Assembly: GCA_002354735.1 (NCBI GenBank)
Contig: DEMD01000009.1
Coordinates: 491,627-555,626 of the forward strand
Origin: Gammaproteobacteria bacterium UBA2679
GTDB taxonomy: Bacteria; Pseudomonadota; Gammaproteobacteria; Pseudomonadales; Oleiphilaceae
Direction: 5' to 3'
DNA length: 64,000 nucleotides
Shown here: in pieces, positions 44,624 to 54,111 of the stretch
Layout of the letters: the number at the start of each line of letters is the position of its first letter
How positions within the stretch are numbered: position 1 is the first letter of the stretch
Notes under the pieces: model-generated
What the model was told of the DNA's origin: nothing
Databases searched by the model: none
What the model saw: the letters and a program-made list of their open reading frames with translations, nothing else
Position numbers and translations under genes: made by a program

Positions 44624-45682
44624 ATGAACCCTATGGCAATTGAACTTTCCGTCGTCGTACCTCTATATAATGAGGAAGACAATGTCCGGCTGATGTTCGA
44701 ACGGATCGACGAAGCCCTGCAGCCGTTCAAGGGTCGGTACGAGATCATTTTCGTCGATGATGGCAGCCGTGACCGGACATTTCAGGTTGCCAGTGAAATT
44801 GCCGCCACAACGCCTTATCTCAGAGTCATCACCTTCCGTCGCAACTATGGCCAGACGCCCGCAATGGCTGCTGGTATCGACAATGCCGTCGGTGAGCTCA
44901 TAGTGACTATGGACGGCGATCTGCAGAACGATCCATCTGATATTCCGTTCATGGTAGAAAAGCTTCGTGCTGGCGATGGCGAGGGCAATCGCTATGACAT
45001 CGTAGTTGGCTGGCGCCATAACCGGCAAGATAAGCTGGTCACCCGCAAGATACCGTCCATGATCGCCAACCGGCTTATCGGCAAGGTCACCGGCGTGCCC
45101 ATCAAGGACAATGGCTGTTCTCTCAAGGTCTATCGTGCCGAAGTCATGCAGAAGATGCCGTTCTATAACGAGATGCATCGTTTCATCCCGGCCCTCCTTT
45201 CGCTAGGCGGCGCTCGTGTTGCCGAGGTCAAGGTAAAACACCATGCGAGGCAGTTTGGTGAGTCCAAATATGGTTTGTCCCGGATCTACAAGGTGTTGTT
45301 CGACCTGTTGACCATGAAGACGATACTTTCGCTCATCACGCATCCAGTACGATGGTTCCTGCGCCTGGCGCTTATCCCGCTATTGCTGACGCTGGTGAGC
45401 CTTGCGTTCGTGGTCAGCGGCTTCACCGCCGGTGAACCCATTGTGGTCAGCGCAACACATGCTGTTCTATTCCTCAACCTGACACTGTTTCTGGTTTCCC
45501 TCGGCTTCATTAGCGAACTGATCTACAACAAGAGTCCGCTCGACCTCGGCGAAGTCGCGCCGTTGACGGCGAGGCTGGACCTGTATTCGGGAAAAACCGA
45601 AGTTGATGAAACAGCGAGATCAGCAGAACTGCGCACAGAACCAAACAATTCCCGGGCTGATCATCGATCCGCCTCTATCTAG
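44624..45682 (+). CDS. GT2 family glycosyltransferase (dolichyl-phosphate-mannose-synthase/GtrB type)
   Basis: 352 residues from the ATG at 44624 (AAAGGA close upstream; ATG at 44633 is an alternative). GT-A fold with LSVVVPLYNEEDNV, IIFVDDGSRDRT and the catalytic D-x-D in VTMDGDLQNDP, then NGCSLKVYRAEV and a C-terminal pair of transmembrane helices (about 240-300). Enzymes of this subtype place a sugar on polyprenyl phosphate in the inner membrane. Paired with the degenerate paralogue 18 bases downstream. Confidence 0.85.
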   Translation: MNPMAIELSVVVPLYNEEDNVRLMFERIDEALQPFKGRYEIIFVDDGSRDRTFQVASEIAATTPYLRVITFRRNYGQTPAMAAGIDNAVGELIVTMDGDLQNDPSDIPFMVEKLRAGDGEGNRYDIVVGWRHNRQDKLVTRKIPSMIANRLIGKVTGVPIKDNGCSLKVYRAEVMQKMPFYNEMHRFIPALLSLGGARVAEVKVKHHARQFGESKYGLSRIYKVLFDLLTMKTILSLITHPVRWFLRLALIPLLLTLVSLAFVVSGFTAGEPIVVSATHAVLFLNLTLFLVSLGFISELIYNKSPLDLGEVAPLTARLDLYSGKTEVDETARSAELRTEPNNSRADHRSASI

Positions 45683-45700
45683 ATACAGGTAAGAAAAGAC

Positions 45701-46672
45701 ATGAGTCACACACCAGACCAGAGGCCCCAGGTCGATATCACGGCACTGGTTCCCATCACGGAGCGAGCGGAAAACCTGGATCTTCTTATCAGGCAATACG
45801 ACGAGGCGCTCGCCAGCCTCGGTCGCAGCCATGAATTCATCTTCCTGCTGAGTCCTGAGTACGCCCAATACGGTCCCCAGCTTGAAAACCTGTGCATGTC
45901 TGGCATCAACGGCAAGACCATCACCATGTCCAGAGGATTTGGTGAGGCGACGATACTGCAGGTCGGCGGAGAAATGGCCAGCGGTGACCTCATCATCACA
46001 CTGCCCCCATATGAGCAGATCGCGCCAGCAGCTATCACGCAGCTGTTCGATGCCCTGACTGACGATCTTGAAATGGTAGTCGTCAACCGGAGCCCGCGTA
46101 CCGATGCCAAGTTCAACCAGACCATGGCTCGCTGGTTCAGCAGAATACTGATCAACTCGTCCGGCTCTGGCTTCAAGGACATGGGTTGCGGCATCAGGCT
46201 GTTCCGGAAGAACATTCTGCGCGAACTTCGGCTCTACGGTGACCTGCATCGTTTCCTTCCACTGCTGGCGGAACAGCAGGGCTTTCGAGTTAAGGAAATC
46301 GACATTCAGCAATCGCCGCAGGACTCGCGGAAGCGGGTTTATTCTGCTTCCACCTATCTTGGCCGACTGTTCGATCTGTTGACCATCGTCTTCCTGACGA
46401 AATTCAATCAGAAACCACTGCGCTTCTTCGGGGCGGGAGGGGCAGCCTGTCTTATCGTCGCCCTCATCGGCTTGGGCTGGCTGGCGATAGAACGGATATT
46501 TTTCGATGTTGCAGCGGCAGATCGTCCGCTGCTGGTGCTCTTCAGCCTCCTGCTGGTGCTCGGGGTACAGCTTGGTGCGATTGGCCTGGTAGGTGAAACC
46601 ATCATCTTCACGCATGCCAAGAACAACAAGCCGTACACGATCCGGAAAATTGTCAACAAGCACGAAGCCTGA
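45701..46672 (+). CDS. Degenerate GT2-family glycosyltransferase paralogue
   Basis: 323 residues with the same layout as the gene before it: GT-A-like domain then two C-terminal membrane helices. The nucleotide-sugar signatures are lost: where the partner has VDDGSRD this reads LLSPEYAQYG, and the D-x-D stretch reads IITLPPYEQIAP. Later family parts remain (GSGFKDMGCGIRLFRKNIL). It is probably inactive alone and may act as a subunit of the upstream enzyme. The 383-codon frame on the opposite strand is a shadow. Confidence 0.75.
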   Translation: MSHTPDQRPQVDITALVPITERAENLDLLIRQYDEALASLGRSHEFIFLLSPEYAQYGPQLENLCMSGINGKTITMSRGFGEATILQVGGEMASGDLIITLPPYEQIAPAAITQLFDALTDDLEMVVVNRSPRTDAKFNQTMARWFSRILINSSGSGFKDMGCGIRLFRKNILRELRLYGDLHRFLPLLAEQQGFRVKEIDIQQSPQDSRKRVYSASTYLGRLFDLLTIVFLTKFNQKPLRFFGAGGAACLIVALIGLGWLAIERIFFDVAAADRPLLVLFSLLLVLGVQLGAIGLVGETIIFTHAKNNKPYTIRKIVNKHEA

Positions 46673-46679
46673 AACACGG

Positions 46680-47918
46680 ATGAGCGGCACCGGCGACTCC
46701 ACACCGGTGCCGCGCCTGAAAAGCACCAGTGAGCCCGCCCAGCAAGCTCTGAAGCTGAAGGTCATCACCACTGAAGTCGATTTCGATCAACTGGCAGCAG
46801 ATTGGGCAAATCTCCTTCATCGCAGCTCATGCGACGCGTTGTTCAATAGCTGGCCCTGGCAGAGGGCCTGGTGGCAGGTCTGGTCTCAGAAGCTCGATCT
46901 ACAGCTTCACCTCGTCGCTACCTATCTCGATGATGACACCGAACGGCTAGTCGGCTTGCTGCCAATCTGTTTCAGCCCTCGAGACAAGGTGTATGCCTTC
47001 CTTGGCGCCCTGCCCCGCGCGACTTTCCGTAGCGAACTGCTCGATGCCCTGATCGACCCCGACTATGAAGCTACCGTGGCGGCACGCTTAAGTACGCATC
47101 TCGGTGGACTCATGGCCAGCGCTGATTTTTTCGCTGGGGATGTGCCTCGGCATGCCAGTATTGGAAAGATACTCAAGGGACTGCCAGTATCTTCGGGCGC
47201 GATGGTTCTGGGCCACCTCACTATGACAGAAGACACAGTCTACGAAGTGGACTGCCAGGGTGGCTTTATGGCATACGTGAGTGGTCTCGGCAAAAACAGC
47301 CGCCTCAAACTCTTCAATCGAAGAAGCTATCTGCAGCAGCACTACCCCGGCACAAGCGTACACGAGCGTGAACTCGTCGGCAGCGAAGGCGATGGGGCAG
47401 CTTCAAGCGAGTTCCTGGCGTTCCAGCCTGAGTTCGACCGATTCCACCAGCTTCGATGGAACAAACCTTTTCTTGGTCAGGACGGCCTGAGCTTTCAGTC
47501 CCGTTTCATTGATCTCTGTCAGCGCTGGAATGGCTTTTGTGCTGATATCCCTGCAGTTGGCGTCAAGCCCGTTGTTTCAGTAATGACGCATCAAGAACGG
47601 ACGATTTCCCTGCTCTACGATGTCGTCGTGGGTGATACCCGATACAACATGCAGATGGGTTTCGCAGAGGACTTCGACAAGAAACTGTCTCTCGGCACCC
47701 TGCATCTTGGCTATGCCATTGAGGCCGCCTGCGAAGCTGGACTCCGCCAGTACAGTTTTCTCGCCGGGTCGGGCCGGCTGGCCGAGGCCAGTTACAAGAC
47801 CCACCTGGCGACGCATACCCGCCCTATCAGCTCGAGCTGCACCGCGGCCAAACATCGTTTCATCAGACTCGCAGCTCGAGACCTGGCGCGGCGCATTTAT
47901 CAGAGTATCCGCCGTTAA
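46680..47918 (+). CDS. CelD/BcsL-like GNAT acetyltransferase
   Basis: 412 residues from the ATG at 46680, 8 bases after the GT2 stop; upstream in-frame ATGs lie inside the previous gene. Matches the PF13480 pattern (N-terminal DFDQLAADWANLLHRSSCDALFNSWPWQRAWW, C-terminal GTLHLGYAIEAACEAGLRQYSFLAGSGRLAEASYK). Such proteins occur in many exopolysaccharide loci and are thought to acetylate sugars or lipids. Ends 25 bases before a convergent GNAT gene. Placed with the two glycosyltransferases as one operon. Confidence 0.78.
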   Translation: MSGTGDSTPVPRLKSTSEPAQQALKLKVITTEVDFDQLAADWANLLHRSSCDALFNSWPWQRAWWQVWSQKLDLQLHLVATYLDDDTERLVGLLPICFSPRDKVYAFLGALPRATFRSELLDALIDPDYEATVAARLSTHLGGLMASADFFAGDVPRHASIGKILKGLPVSSGAMVLGHLTMTEDTVYEVDCQGGFMAYVSGLGKNSRLKLFNRRSYLQQHYPGTSVHERELVGSEGDGAASSEFLAFQPEFDRFHQLRWNKPFLGQDGLSFQSRFIDLCQRWNGFCADIPAVGVKPVVSVMTHQERTISLLYDVVVGDTRYNMQMGFAEDFDKKLSLGTLHLGYAIEAACEAGLRQYSFLAGSGRLAEASYKTHLATHTRPISSSCTAAKHRFIRLAARDLARRIYQSIRR

Positions 47919-47942
47919 GGCTCAACGGATAATTATCCCCGG

Positions 47943-48437
47943 CTAGGCCAGACCCATCTCCCAGAATTGTGCCTGCCCCTGCCGTGGGTCAAGCTCATAG
48001 GCAGCGAAACCAAACTTCCTGTATGCCTGCGCAGCGACCTCATTGCCAGAGAGCACTTCCAGCGTAAGCTTGCAGCAGCCGCGTGACTCAGCCAGAGCCT
48101 TGACCCGGTTCAGCATCATCTGGCTCAGGCCAAGCCCACGGTAAGCCGCCTTGACGGTAATGTCGTGGATATTGACGATTGGCTTGCACTTGAAGGTAGA
48201 AAAGCCCGGAAAACAATTGGTGAGCCCTGCTGGCTCGTCATCAACATAGGCCAGTATGCTGAAAGCCCCGGGCGTGTCCGCCAATGCAGACGGCAGACGC
48301 TGCTTGACGCCCTCAGGCAGACCTACTCCACCACCCATCGGATCCCGCGCATAGTCATCGAGTAAGGCTGTAAGATGTTCAGCCTGCAGTGGATTATCAT
48401 AATCAACGTCTACTATGTTGATTTTCTTACTAGACAT
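47943..48437 (-). CDS. GNAT-family N-acetyltransferase
   Basis: 164 residues. The acetyl-CoA site is well kept: IHDITVKAAYRGLGLSQMML (R-x-x-G-x-G/S) followed by LTLEVLSGNEVAAQAYRKFGF. The N-terminal half contains the YARDPMGGGVGL stretch that recurs in a subgroup of bacterial GNATs of unknown substrate. Single gene, convergent with the CelD-like gene and divergent from the DUF2235 gene. Confidence 0.8.
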   Translation of the reverse strand: MSSKKINIVDVDYDNPLQAEHLTALLDDYARDPMGGGVGLPEGVKQRLPSALADTPGAFSILAYVDDEPAGLTNCFPGFSTFKCKPIVNIHDITVKAAYRGLGLSQMMLNRVKALAESRGCCKLTLEVLSGNEVAAQAYRKFGFAAYELDPRQGQAQFWEMGLA

Positions 48438-48553
48438 GAGTGACCCTTATGGAAAATTATCACTTTAAACCATCAATTTTCCCACACTGCAACTTGCGTG
48501 GAAGACTATACTCAGGATGACTGTTTCTAAAACAATAACGGAGTCCTAAGCTC

Positions 48554-49957
48554 ATGAACAAGTCGATCGTGCTTTTTTGTGATGGCACATGGAATAAGCC
48601 AGAAGATGAACACGGGCTTGTACATCCTACCAATGTGCTCCGCTTCCTGCGGCTGCTGAAACCGAGGGACAACGAGCAGCATCAGGTTGTCTATTACGAC
48701 ACTGGCATCGGCACCGGTGGCCCCTGGGACAAGTATATGGGCGGGGCTTTCGGGCTTGGTATTTCCGACAACATCATGGACGCCTATCGCTTCCTCACCA
48801 ACAACTGGGCTGAGGGCGACCGCATCTTCATGCTCGGCTTCAGCCGAGGCGCCTATACCGTCAGATCGCTGGCGGGCTTCATCCATTTCATGGGCCTGCT
48901 ACATAAAGAGAGTATGCCAGCCTTTCCGCTGTGCTATTCGTACTACAAGGCCTTCAGCAAGGACCGGCCTGGCATGAAGCAGGCAGAACTGGTCGAGAGC
49001 CTACGAACAACGATTCGCGAAGCTCATCGCCGGCCGCCTATTCATTTTCTTGGTGTCTGGGATACCGTAGGCGCGCTTGGTGTAGCCATACCAGGGTTGC
49101 AGTCGCTTTCAAGAAACTGGGTGGGCTTCCACAATACGCAGTTGTCATCGACCATACAGCATGCTGTTCACGCTTTGGCGATCGACGAAACGAGATCACA
49201 GTTCCAACCGAATCTATGGACTTATCCCGCTGATCCTGTAGAAGCAGACGAAGAAGCGAATGGCCCGGCTGCCGGCGCCGACCAGGTGCTACAGGTTTGG
49301 TTTCCAGGCGCCCATAGTGATGTCGGTGGCGGCTCGGCTGACTCCGATATTTCAGATCAGGCCTTGACCTTCATGATCGCACAGGCGCGCCGACATGGAC
49401 TTCAGTTTTACGAGGCGGCCGGCGACGTGGCACCCGATAGCCCGCCTGTGAAATGGATTATCAACGACGAATACAAAGGGGTCTATCGACTGACCTCGCG
49501 TTACTATCGCCCCATTGGTGATCAGCAGCGTATGGATGCCGGGCTCGAGCTTGCTGTAAACGAGAAGATCCACGAATCCACCATACAACGACTGCATGCT
49601 GGCGGCACTTTTCAGAATGGTGATTGTTTGCGCGAAGCATTACGAGATGGCATGGCTATCTACTATGAACGGGATGCCGCCAGAATCACCCTCCCCGGCA
49701 ATGGCAAGACTGGCAGTATCATTCATGTCGACTTCGGCGCTGGCAGCGAAACCGGCTCACAGAAACAGCGCCTGCCGTGCAAGATACTCGATTATTCAGA
49801 CCGTGGTGCCCGTATAGATTGCGGCGATACCGCTGCGCTGCGCCCGGGGAATGTCGTTCAGTTCCAGACGGACGATCAGCGGGTTCGTAGTGCAACGGTG
49901 CGCTGGCAGCACGATTCAACCGCCGGGATTCAATTTAACGAAACACCGGCGGCCTGA
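48554..49957 (+). CDS. DUF2235 alpha/beta-hydrolase with PilZ-like C-terminal domain
   Basis: 467 residues. The DUF2235 domain (about 1-370) has KSIVLFCDGTWNKPE, nucleophile motif LGFSRGAYT (S97) and PGAHSDVGGG (H254, D256); related proteins include phospholipase effectors of type VI secretion. The last ~75 residues (about 392-467) look like a PilZ domain: LPCKILDYSDRGARIDCGD, PGNVVQF and SATVRWQHDSTAGIQF. The canonical R-x3-R before the first strand is not clear, so c-di-GMP binding is uncertain. No signal peptide and no T6SS genes nearby. Confidence 0.8.
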   Translation: MNKSIVLFCDGTWNKPEDEHGLVHPTNVLRFLRLLKPRDNEQHQVVYYDTGIGTGGPWDKYMGGAFGLGISDNIMDAYRFLTNNWAEGDRIFMLGFSRGAYTVRSLAGFIHFMGLLHKESMPAFPLCYSYYKAFSKDRPGMKQAELVESLRTTIREAHRRPPIHFLGVWDTVGALGVAIPGLQSLSRNWVGFHNTQLSSTIQHAVHALAIDETRSQFQPNLWTYPADPVEADEEANGPAAGADQVLQVWFPGAHSDVGGGSADSDISDQALTFMIAQARRHGLQFYEAAGDVAPDSPPVKWIINDEYKGVYRLTSRYYRPIGDQQRMDAGLELAVNEKIHESTIQRLHAGGTFQNGDCLREALRDGMAIYYERDAARITLPGNGKTGSIIHVDFGAGSETGSQKQRLPCKILDYSDRGARIDCGDTAALRPGNVVQFQTDDQRVRSATVRWQHDSTAGIQFNETPAA

Positions 49958-50893
49958 TTGCCACTACCTCTCGTCTACCACCCATGTTACAGCCCGCCGT
50001 TCCCGAACCAGCACCGGTTCCCCATGCAGAAATTCGCGCTACTCTACGAACGGCTGCTGGGGCTGGGGCTTTTTGCAGACAACCCGCCTCACCATCCGAT
50101 CCATTTCGCCGACGCCGAACAGAGCACAGTGGACTATGTTGCCCTTGCGCATGATGAGGCTTACATCGATGCGTTCCGACGGGATGCTTTTACGGCACCG
50201 GCGCGCCGTAAACTGGGTCTGCCCTGGTCCACAGCCATTATGCAGCGCACCTTTACTGCGGTCAGAGGGACCATGCTCACCGCCGACCTTGCACTGGAAT
50301 TCGGACTCGCAGCCCACCTGGCTGGCGGCACTCACCATGCCCATCACGCGGAAGCTCGAGGCTTCTGTATTTTCAATGACCTGGCTGTAACAGCTCGCTA
50401 TGCCTTGCGCCGCCCTGATGTAGATCGGGTGCTGATTATTGATTGCGATGTACACCAGGGGGATGGCACCGCTCGTATACTGTCGGAAGATGCGGATGCA
50501 CTTACCGTGTCGGTGCATTGCCAGGCCAACTACCCCTTCGACAAGGCCGACAGCGACTACGATATCGAAGTCATGAAAGGTTGCAGCTCACAGACCTACC
50601 TGCAACTGCTCGATGCCTATTGGCCGCTTCTGCTGGATCGGCATCAGCCAGATCTCGTGCTGTACGATGCTGGCGTAGATGTTCATCGCGAAGATGCACT
50701 CGGTTTGCTTGCCCTCGACGATGGCGGCATTTTCAGGCGGGACACCCACGTCATCGAGGCCTGTCTCGAACGTCGGATTCCAGTCGCCTGCGTCATTGGT
50801 GGTGGCTATATGAAAGATCTGAGGCGGCTTGCCGAAGTGCATGGCATAGTCCATCAGGCCGCTTTCGCTCTATACCGTCGATTCCTGGAATAA
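49958..50893 (+). CDS. Histone-deacetylase-family (acetylpolyamine-amidohydrolase-like) hydrolase
   Basis: 311 residues from a TTG that directly follows the DUF2235 stop. I keep this start because the opening LPLVYHPCYSPPFPNQHRFP is conserved in the family and the next ATG lies within it. Zinc/charge-relay motifs: GGTHHAHHAEARGFCIFND, DCDVHQGDGTA, YDAGVDVHREDALG and VIGGGYMKD. Bacterial members deacetylate small amides or possibly proteins; the substrate is unknown. Followed 18 bases later by the ABC transporter. Confidence 0.88.
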   Translation: MPLPLVYHPCYSPPFPNQHRFPMQKFALLYERLLGLGLFADNPPHHPIHFADAEQSTVDYVALAHDEAYIDAFRRDAFTAPARRKLGLPWSTAIMQRTFTAVRGTMLTADLALEFGLAAHLAGGTHHAHHAEARGFCIFNDLAVTARYALRRPDVDRVLIIDCDVHQGDGTARILSEDADALTVSVHCQANYPFDKADSDYDIEVMKGCSSQTYLQLLDAYWPLLLDRHQPDLVLYDAGVDVHREDALGLLALDDGGIFRRDTHVIEACLERRIPVACVIGGGYMKDLRRLAEVHGIVHQAAFALYRRFLE

Positions 50894-50911
50894 AATTTTG
50901 GAGGCGCTGCA

Positions 50912-51589
50912 ATGGCCACAGAGATATTAGTCGTGAGTGGCCTGTCCAAAGCCTTTGAGCAGCCGGATGGCAGAGTCCAGGTAGTCGAAAATGTCAGCCT
51001 TCAACTGACTGCTGGCGCTTCAACAGCACTGACCGGTGAAAGTGGCAGTGGCAAGAGCACGCTGCTCCAACTCATCGCGGGATTGCTTGAGCCCGATTCC
51101 GGCACAGTGGCAATCGCGGGACGGGAGCTTGCAAGTATGACCGATGCCGGGCGAGCTGCCTTCCGTCGCCGACACGTCGGACTCGTCTTTCAACAGTTCC
51201 GCCTCATTATGACCCTGACGGTGCACGACAACATCCGCCTTATGGCGGCTTTGAACAATTGCGTGGACGCAGATCACGAGGCCTACCTCATCCACACGCT
51301 GGGTCTCGGCGATCAACTTGAGAAATTCCCTGCCCAACTTTCTGGTGGGCAGCAACAGCGTGTAGGCATCGCTCGAGCGCTCAATCATAAGCCGCAGTTG
51401 ATACTGGCGGACGAGCCGACCGGAAGCCTCGACGAAAATACCAGCAAGGCCGTGGCAGGCCTACTGCTCGAACTTGCCGCGCGTACAGGCGCTGCCCTGT
51501 TGACGGCGACCCATAGCTCCACTCTGGCCGATACCCACCAGACTGTCCTCAAGCTTCGAAACGGCAGGCTGGACACCCGCTTGTGCTAA
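50912..51589 (+). CDS. ABC transporter ATP-binding protein (AttE/LolD-like)
   Basis: 225 residues. Walker A GESGSGKST, Q-loop VFQQFRL, signature LSGGQQQRVGIARAL, Walker B LILADEPTG, D-loop GSLDE and H-loop TATHSS are all intact. MacB/LolD-type ATPase. With the FtsX-type permease and lipocalin-like protein that overlap it downstream, it forms an AttEFGH-like set, known from Agrobacterium and Streptococcus relatives. Preceded by GGAGGCG before the ATG. Confidence 0.9.
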   Translation: MATEILVVSGLSKAFEQPDGRVQVVENVSLQLTAGASTALTGESGSGKSTLLQLIAGLLEPDSGTVAIAGRELASMTDAGRAAFRRRHVGLVFQQFRLIMTLTVHDNIRLMAALNNCVDADHEAYLIHTLGLGDQLEKFPAQLSGGQQQRVGIARALNHKPQLILADEPTGSLDENTSKAVAGLLLELAARTGAALLTATHSSTLADTHQTVLKLRNGRLDTRLC

Positions 51590-54111
51590 ATGTTCAGCCC
51601 GGACTTACCGTCGTTAGAACCTTGCTGAGCCACTACCGCTATTATCCCTGGCAAAGTCTCTTTCTACTCACCGGACTTGTAGCGGGTGTGGCACTCTGGG
51701 CGGCGGTGCAGCTCATCAATGCCGAGGCAAAAGCCAGTTATGAATCGGCAAACCGCGTTGCCGGCTCGAGCATAGCCTGGCGCGTCGTGAGCAGCAGACA
51801 GCTGGGCGTACCGGTATCGGTTTACGTCGATCTGCGTCGTGCGGGTTTCCACAGTCTCTTCCCTGTTATCGAAGAACAGGTCGCTCTTGAAGCCGGCGGC
51901 TCGCTGCGTATCTTTGCCAGCGATCTACTCGCACTACCACAGATTACACGTGCCGACCTCGGTGTGGGATCTCGTTGGCTCAGGCTGATCCAGCCGCCAT
52001 ACTCAATGCTGCTCTCGACGGCAGCGGCCGATCGCCTTGCGACCGAATCAGGCGCACGCCTCAGGCTCCGGAATGGGCGTCTGTTACCACCGTTGAGCAT
52101 TGATACGGCCTCGCCAGCTGGCGAAGCGGCGTTTATGGATATTGCTGCAGCACGCAGCCTGTTTCCTCAATACGAGCGCACTGATACGGTAGGCTATCTC
52201 GCGTCCAGCTCGCTCGACCAGGCCCAGTTAGCGGCCCTGTCGGCCGCCCTACCGGAGGGGCTCCGACTGCAGCGGGATACCACCGCACCTGACCTGAGGG
52301 CGCTAACAGCCAGTCTCCACCAACATCTCGACGCACTGGGCTTCCTGGCCTTCGTGGTCGGTACGTTCATCGTGTTCAGTGCACAACGCTTTGCGCTGGT
52401 TTACCGTCAGAAGACTTTTACCGTGCTCACGGATCTCGGCGTCTCCTTCCGTTGGTTGATGCTCGGTGTGCTTGCGGAAACCCTGGTATGGAGTCTTGTC
52501 GGCACTTGCCTTGGCCTGCTATCAGCGTATGTGCTTGCACAAGCACTTCTGCCGGAATTCGCCGCGACACTGAACAGTCTGTATGGTGCGCCCCTTTCCA
52601 CACAGCTGCTGCTTCGCATTGAGACCATCACGGTCGCCTGGCTGCTGAGCCTATCCGGACTCCTGCTAGCAGTCGCCGTACCTGCGCTGTTGAAGATGTC
52701 CGTTGGTCGTCACAAGCCCTCGCACTCCCGCACTGGTATCCATTGGGGATTCCCCGCTTTCGGCCTCCTTATATGCATCACTGGTGGCGCCATGCTCTTT
52801 TCAGGTATCGACAGCAGCAATGAGGGCTTCCTCGCCATCGGGCTCGGCCTGCTTGGCGCAGCCCTCCTGCTGCCAGCTCTACTGCATCAGTCCTTAGCGA
52901 TGAAATCTCAGCGGCAGGTCGAACCCGGAAAGAAAAAAAACCAAAGGTTACTGAAACGCTGGCGCGCTGCCGAAGGCGTCGCGCAACTCCCAAGCTTGCA
53001 ACCTGCAATGATGGCCCTACTGCTGGCGCTCAGTGCTGCAGGTGGGATCGAGCTCATGATCAGCAGTTTCCGCTCTGCGCTTGAAAATTGGCTCGAAAAT
53101 CGCCTATCTGCGGACCTCTTCATCACGCTGGACCAGACGCCGGCCATGGATGCTGCTCTGTACGAGATCATCAGCTCGGGCCGGGATTCGGGCTGGCTTG
53201 TCTCGGTCCACCACCGAATCACGAGCGAAACACGTTGGCAGGGACGACCGACGCAAGTTCGTGGTTTAGATCCTGCAGCACCCGATACCAGTACATTGAT
53301 GCTGGCCAAAGGTACGCTCGACAATTGGCGCTCGTATAGCGGTGAGCCATCGCAGCAGATTTTGCCTGTGCTCATTAACGAGCAGGCAAGTTATTTGCGC
53401 CAGCTGAATGTGGGTGATCAGATTGCGGTGGATAACGGTGAGCGGCTGGTGCCGATGCGCATCGAAGGGGTATTCTATGACTACGGCAATTCACAGTTTG
53501 CGCTCTTCCTGCCGGCTGCAGCAATGCGCAATAGCTGGCCCCAGGTGACCGTGGCCGGCGCATCGCTCTGGCTCAACCCTGACCGTGCCGACAGCCTGGA
53601 ACAGGCCACAGCAGCAATCGTTCAGGCTGGAATACCCACCGCACAGTGGTTTCGACAGGATGACGTGCGAACACTGTCGCTGAAGATCTTTGACAGAACC
53701 TTTCTGATCACGGCAGCGCTGAATGTGCTTACCTTGCTCATCGCCGGCACGGCGCTGCTGGCGGCCCTGCTTGGGCTCATGAGCCAGCGTCTGCCTCAGT
53801 TCGCGCTATGGCGCGCCCTTGGACTGTCGCACCTCGAGATTGCGCGGCTCATCATGACGCCCGTGGCTACGATGACCGGACTCACTTGGCTCGTGAGCAT
53901 CCCGCTGGGCATGGGTCTTGCCTGGGCTCTGGTCAACCGTCTCAACCTCGTTTCCTTCGGTTGGAGTATGCCGCTGAATATTGAAATCACGCCTTTTCTG
54001 CACCTCGGAATACTTTCGATGTCTCTTGTCGTGGTATCGCTGGCCTTCGTGCACGCCCGCCTCAGTCGGCAAATTGCAAGCGCTGTAAACGAACTTGGTG
54101 CAGATGCATGA
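51583..54111 (+). CDS. ABC transporter permease, FtsX/MacB family (AttF/AttG-like)
   Basis: 842 residues from a GTG that overlaps the ATPase stop. Two FtsX modules in one chain: N-terminal helix (about 22-40), a large periplasmic part, three helices at about 255-375 (LGFLAFVVGTFIVFSAQRFAL onward), further helices around 385-440 and 475-490, a second periplasmic part, and three C-terminal helices (about 700-830) with FGWSMPLNIEITPF near the end. In AttFG these may be two proteins; here one long chain does both. Acts with the ATPase before it. Confidence 0.86.
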   Translation: MLNVQPGLTVVRTLLSHYRYYPWQSLFLLTGLVAGVALWAAVQLINAEAKASYESANRVAGSSIAWRVVSSRQLGVPVSVYVDLRRAGFHSLFPVIEEQVALEAGGSLRIFASDLLALPQITRADLGVGSRWLRLIQPPYSMLLSTAAADRLATESGARLRLRNGRLLPPLSIDTASPAGEAAFMDIAAARSLFPQYERTDTVGYLASSSLDQAQLAALSAALPEGLRLQRDTTAPDLRALTASLHQHLDALGFLAFVVGTFIVFSAQRFALVYRQKTFTVLTDLGVSFRWLMLGVLAETLVWSLVGTCLGLLSAYVLAQALLPEFAATLNSLYGAPLSTQLLLRIETITVAWLLSLSGLLLAVAVPALLKMSVGRHKPSHSRTGIHWGFPAFGLLICITGGAMLFSGIDSSNEGFLAIGLGLLGAALLLPALLHQSLAMKSQRQVEPGKKKNQRLLKRWRAAEGVAQLPSLQPAMMALLLALSAAGGIELMISSFRSALENWLENRLSADLFITLDQTPAMDAALYEIISSGRDSGWLVSVHHRITSETRWQGRPTQVRGLDPAAPDTSTLMLAKGTLDNWRSYSGEPSQQILPVLINEQASYLRQLNVGDQIAVDNGERLVPMRIEGVFYDYGNSQFALFLPAAAMRNSWPQVTVAGASLWLNPDRADSLEQATAAIVQAGIPTAQWFRQDDVRTLSLKIFDRTFLITAALNVLTLLIAGTALLAALLGLMSQRLPQFALWRALGLSHLEIARLIMTPVATMTGLTWLVSIPLGMGLAWALVNRLNLVSFGWSMPLNIEITPFLHLGILSMSLVVVSLAFVHARLSRQIASAVNELGADA

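Noticed and set aside
45620..46771. 383-codon minus-strand frame across both GT2 genes
   Set aside because: Antisense to two GT2-type genes and their junction; the translation has no family features.
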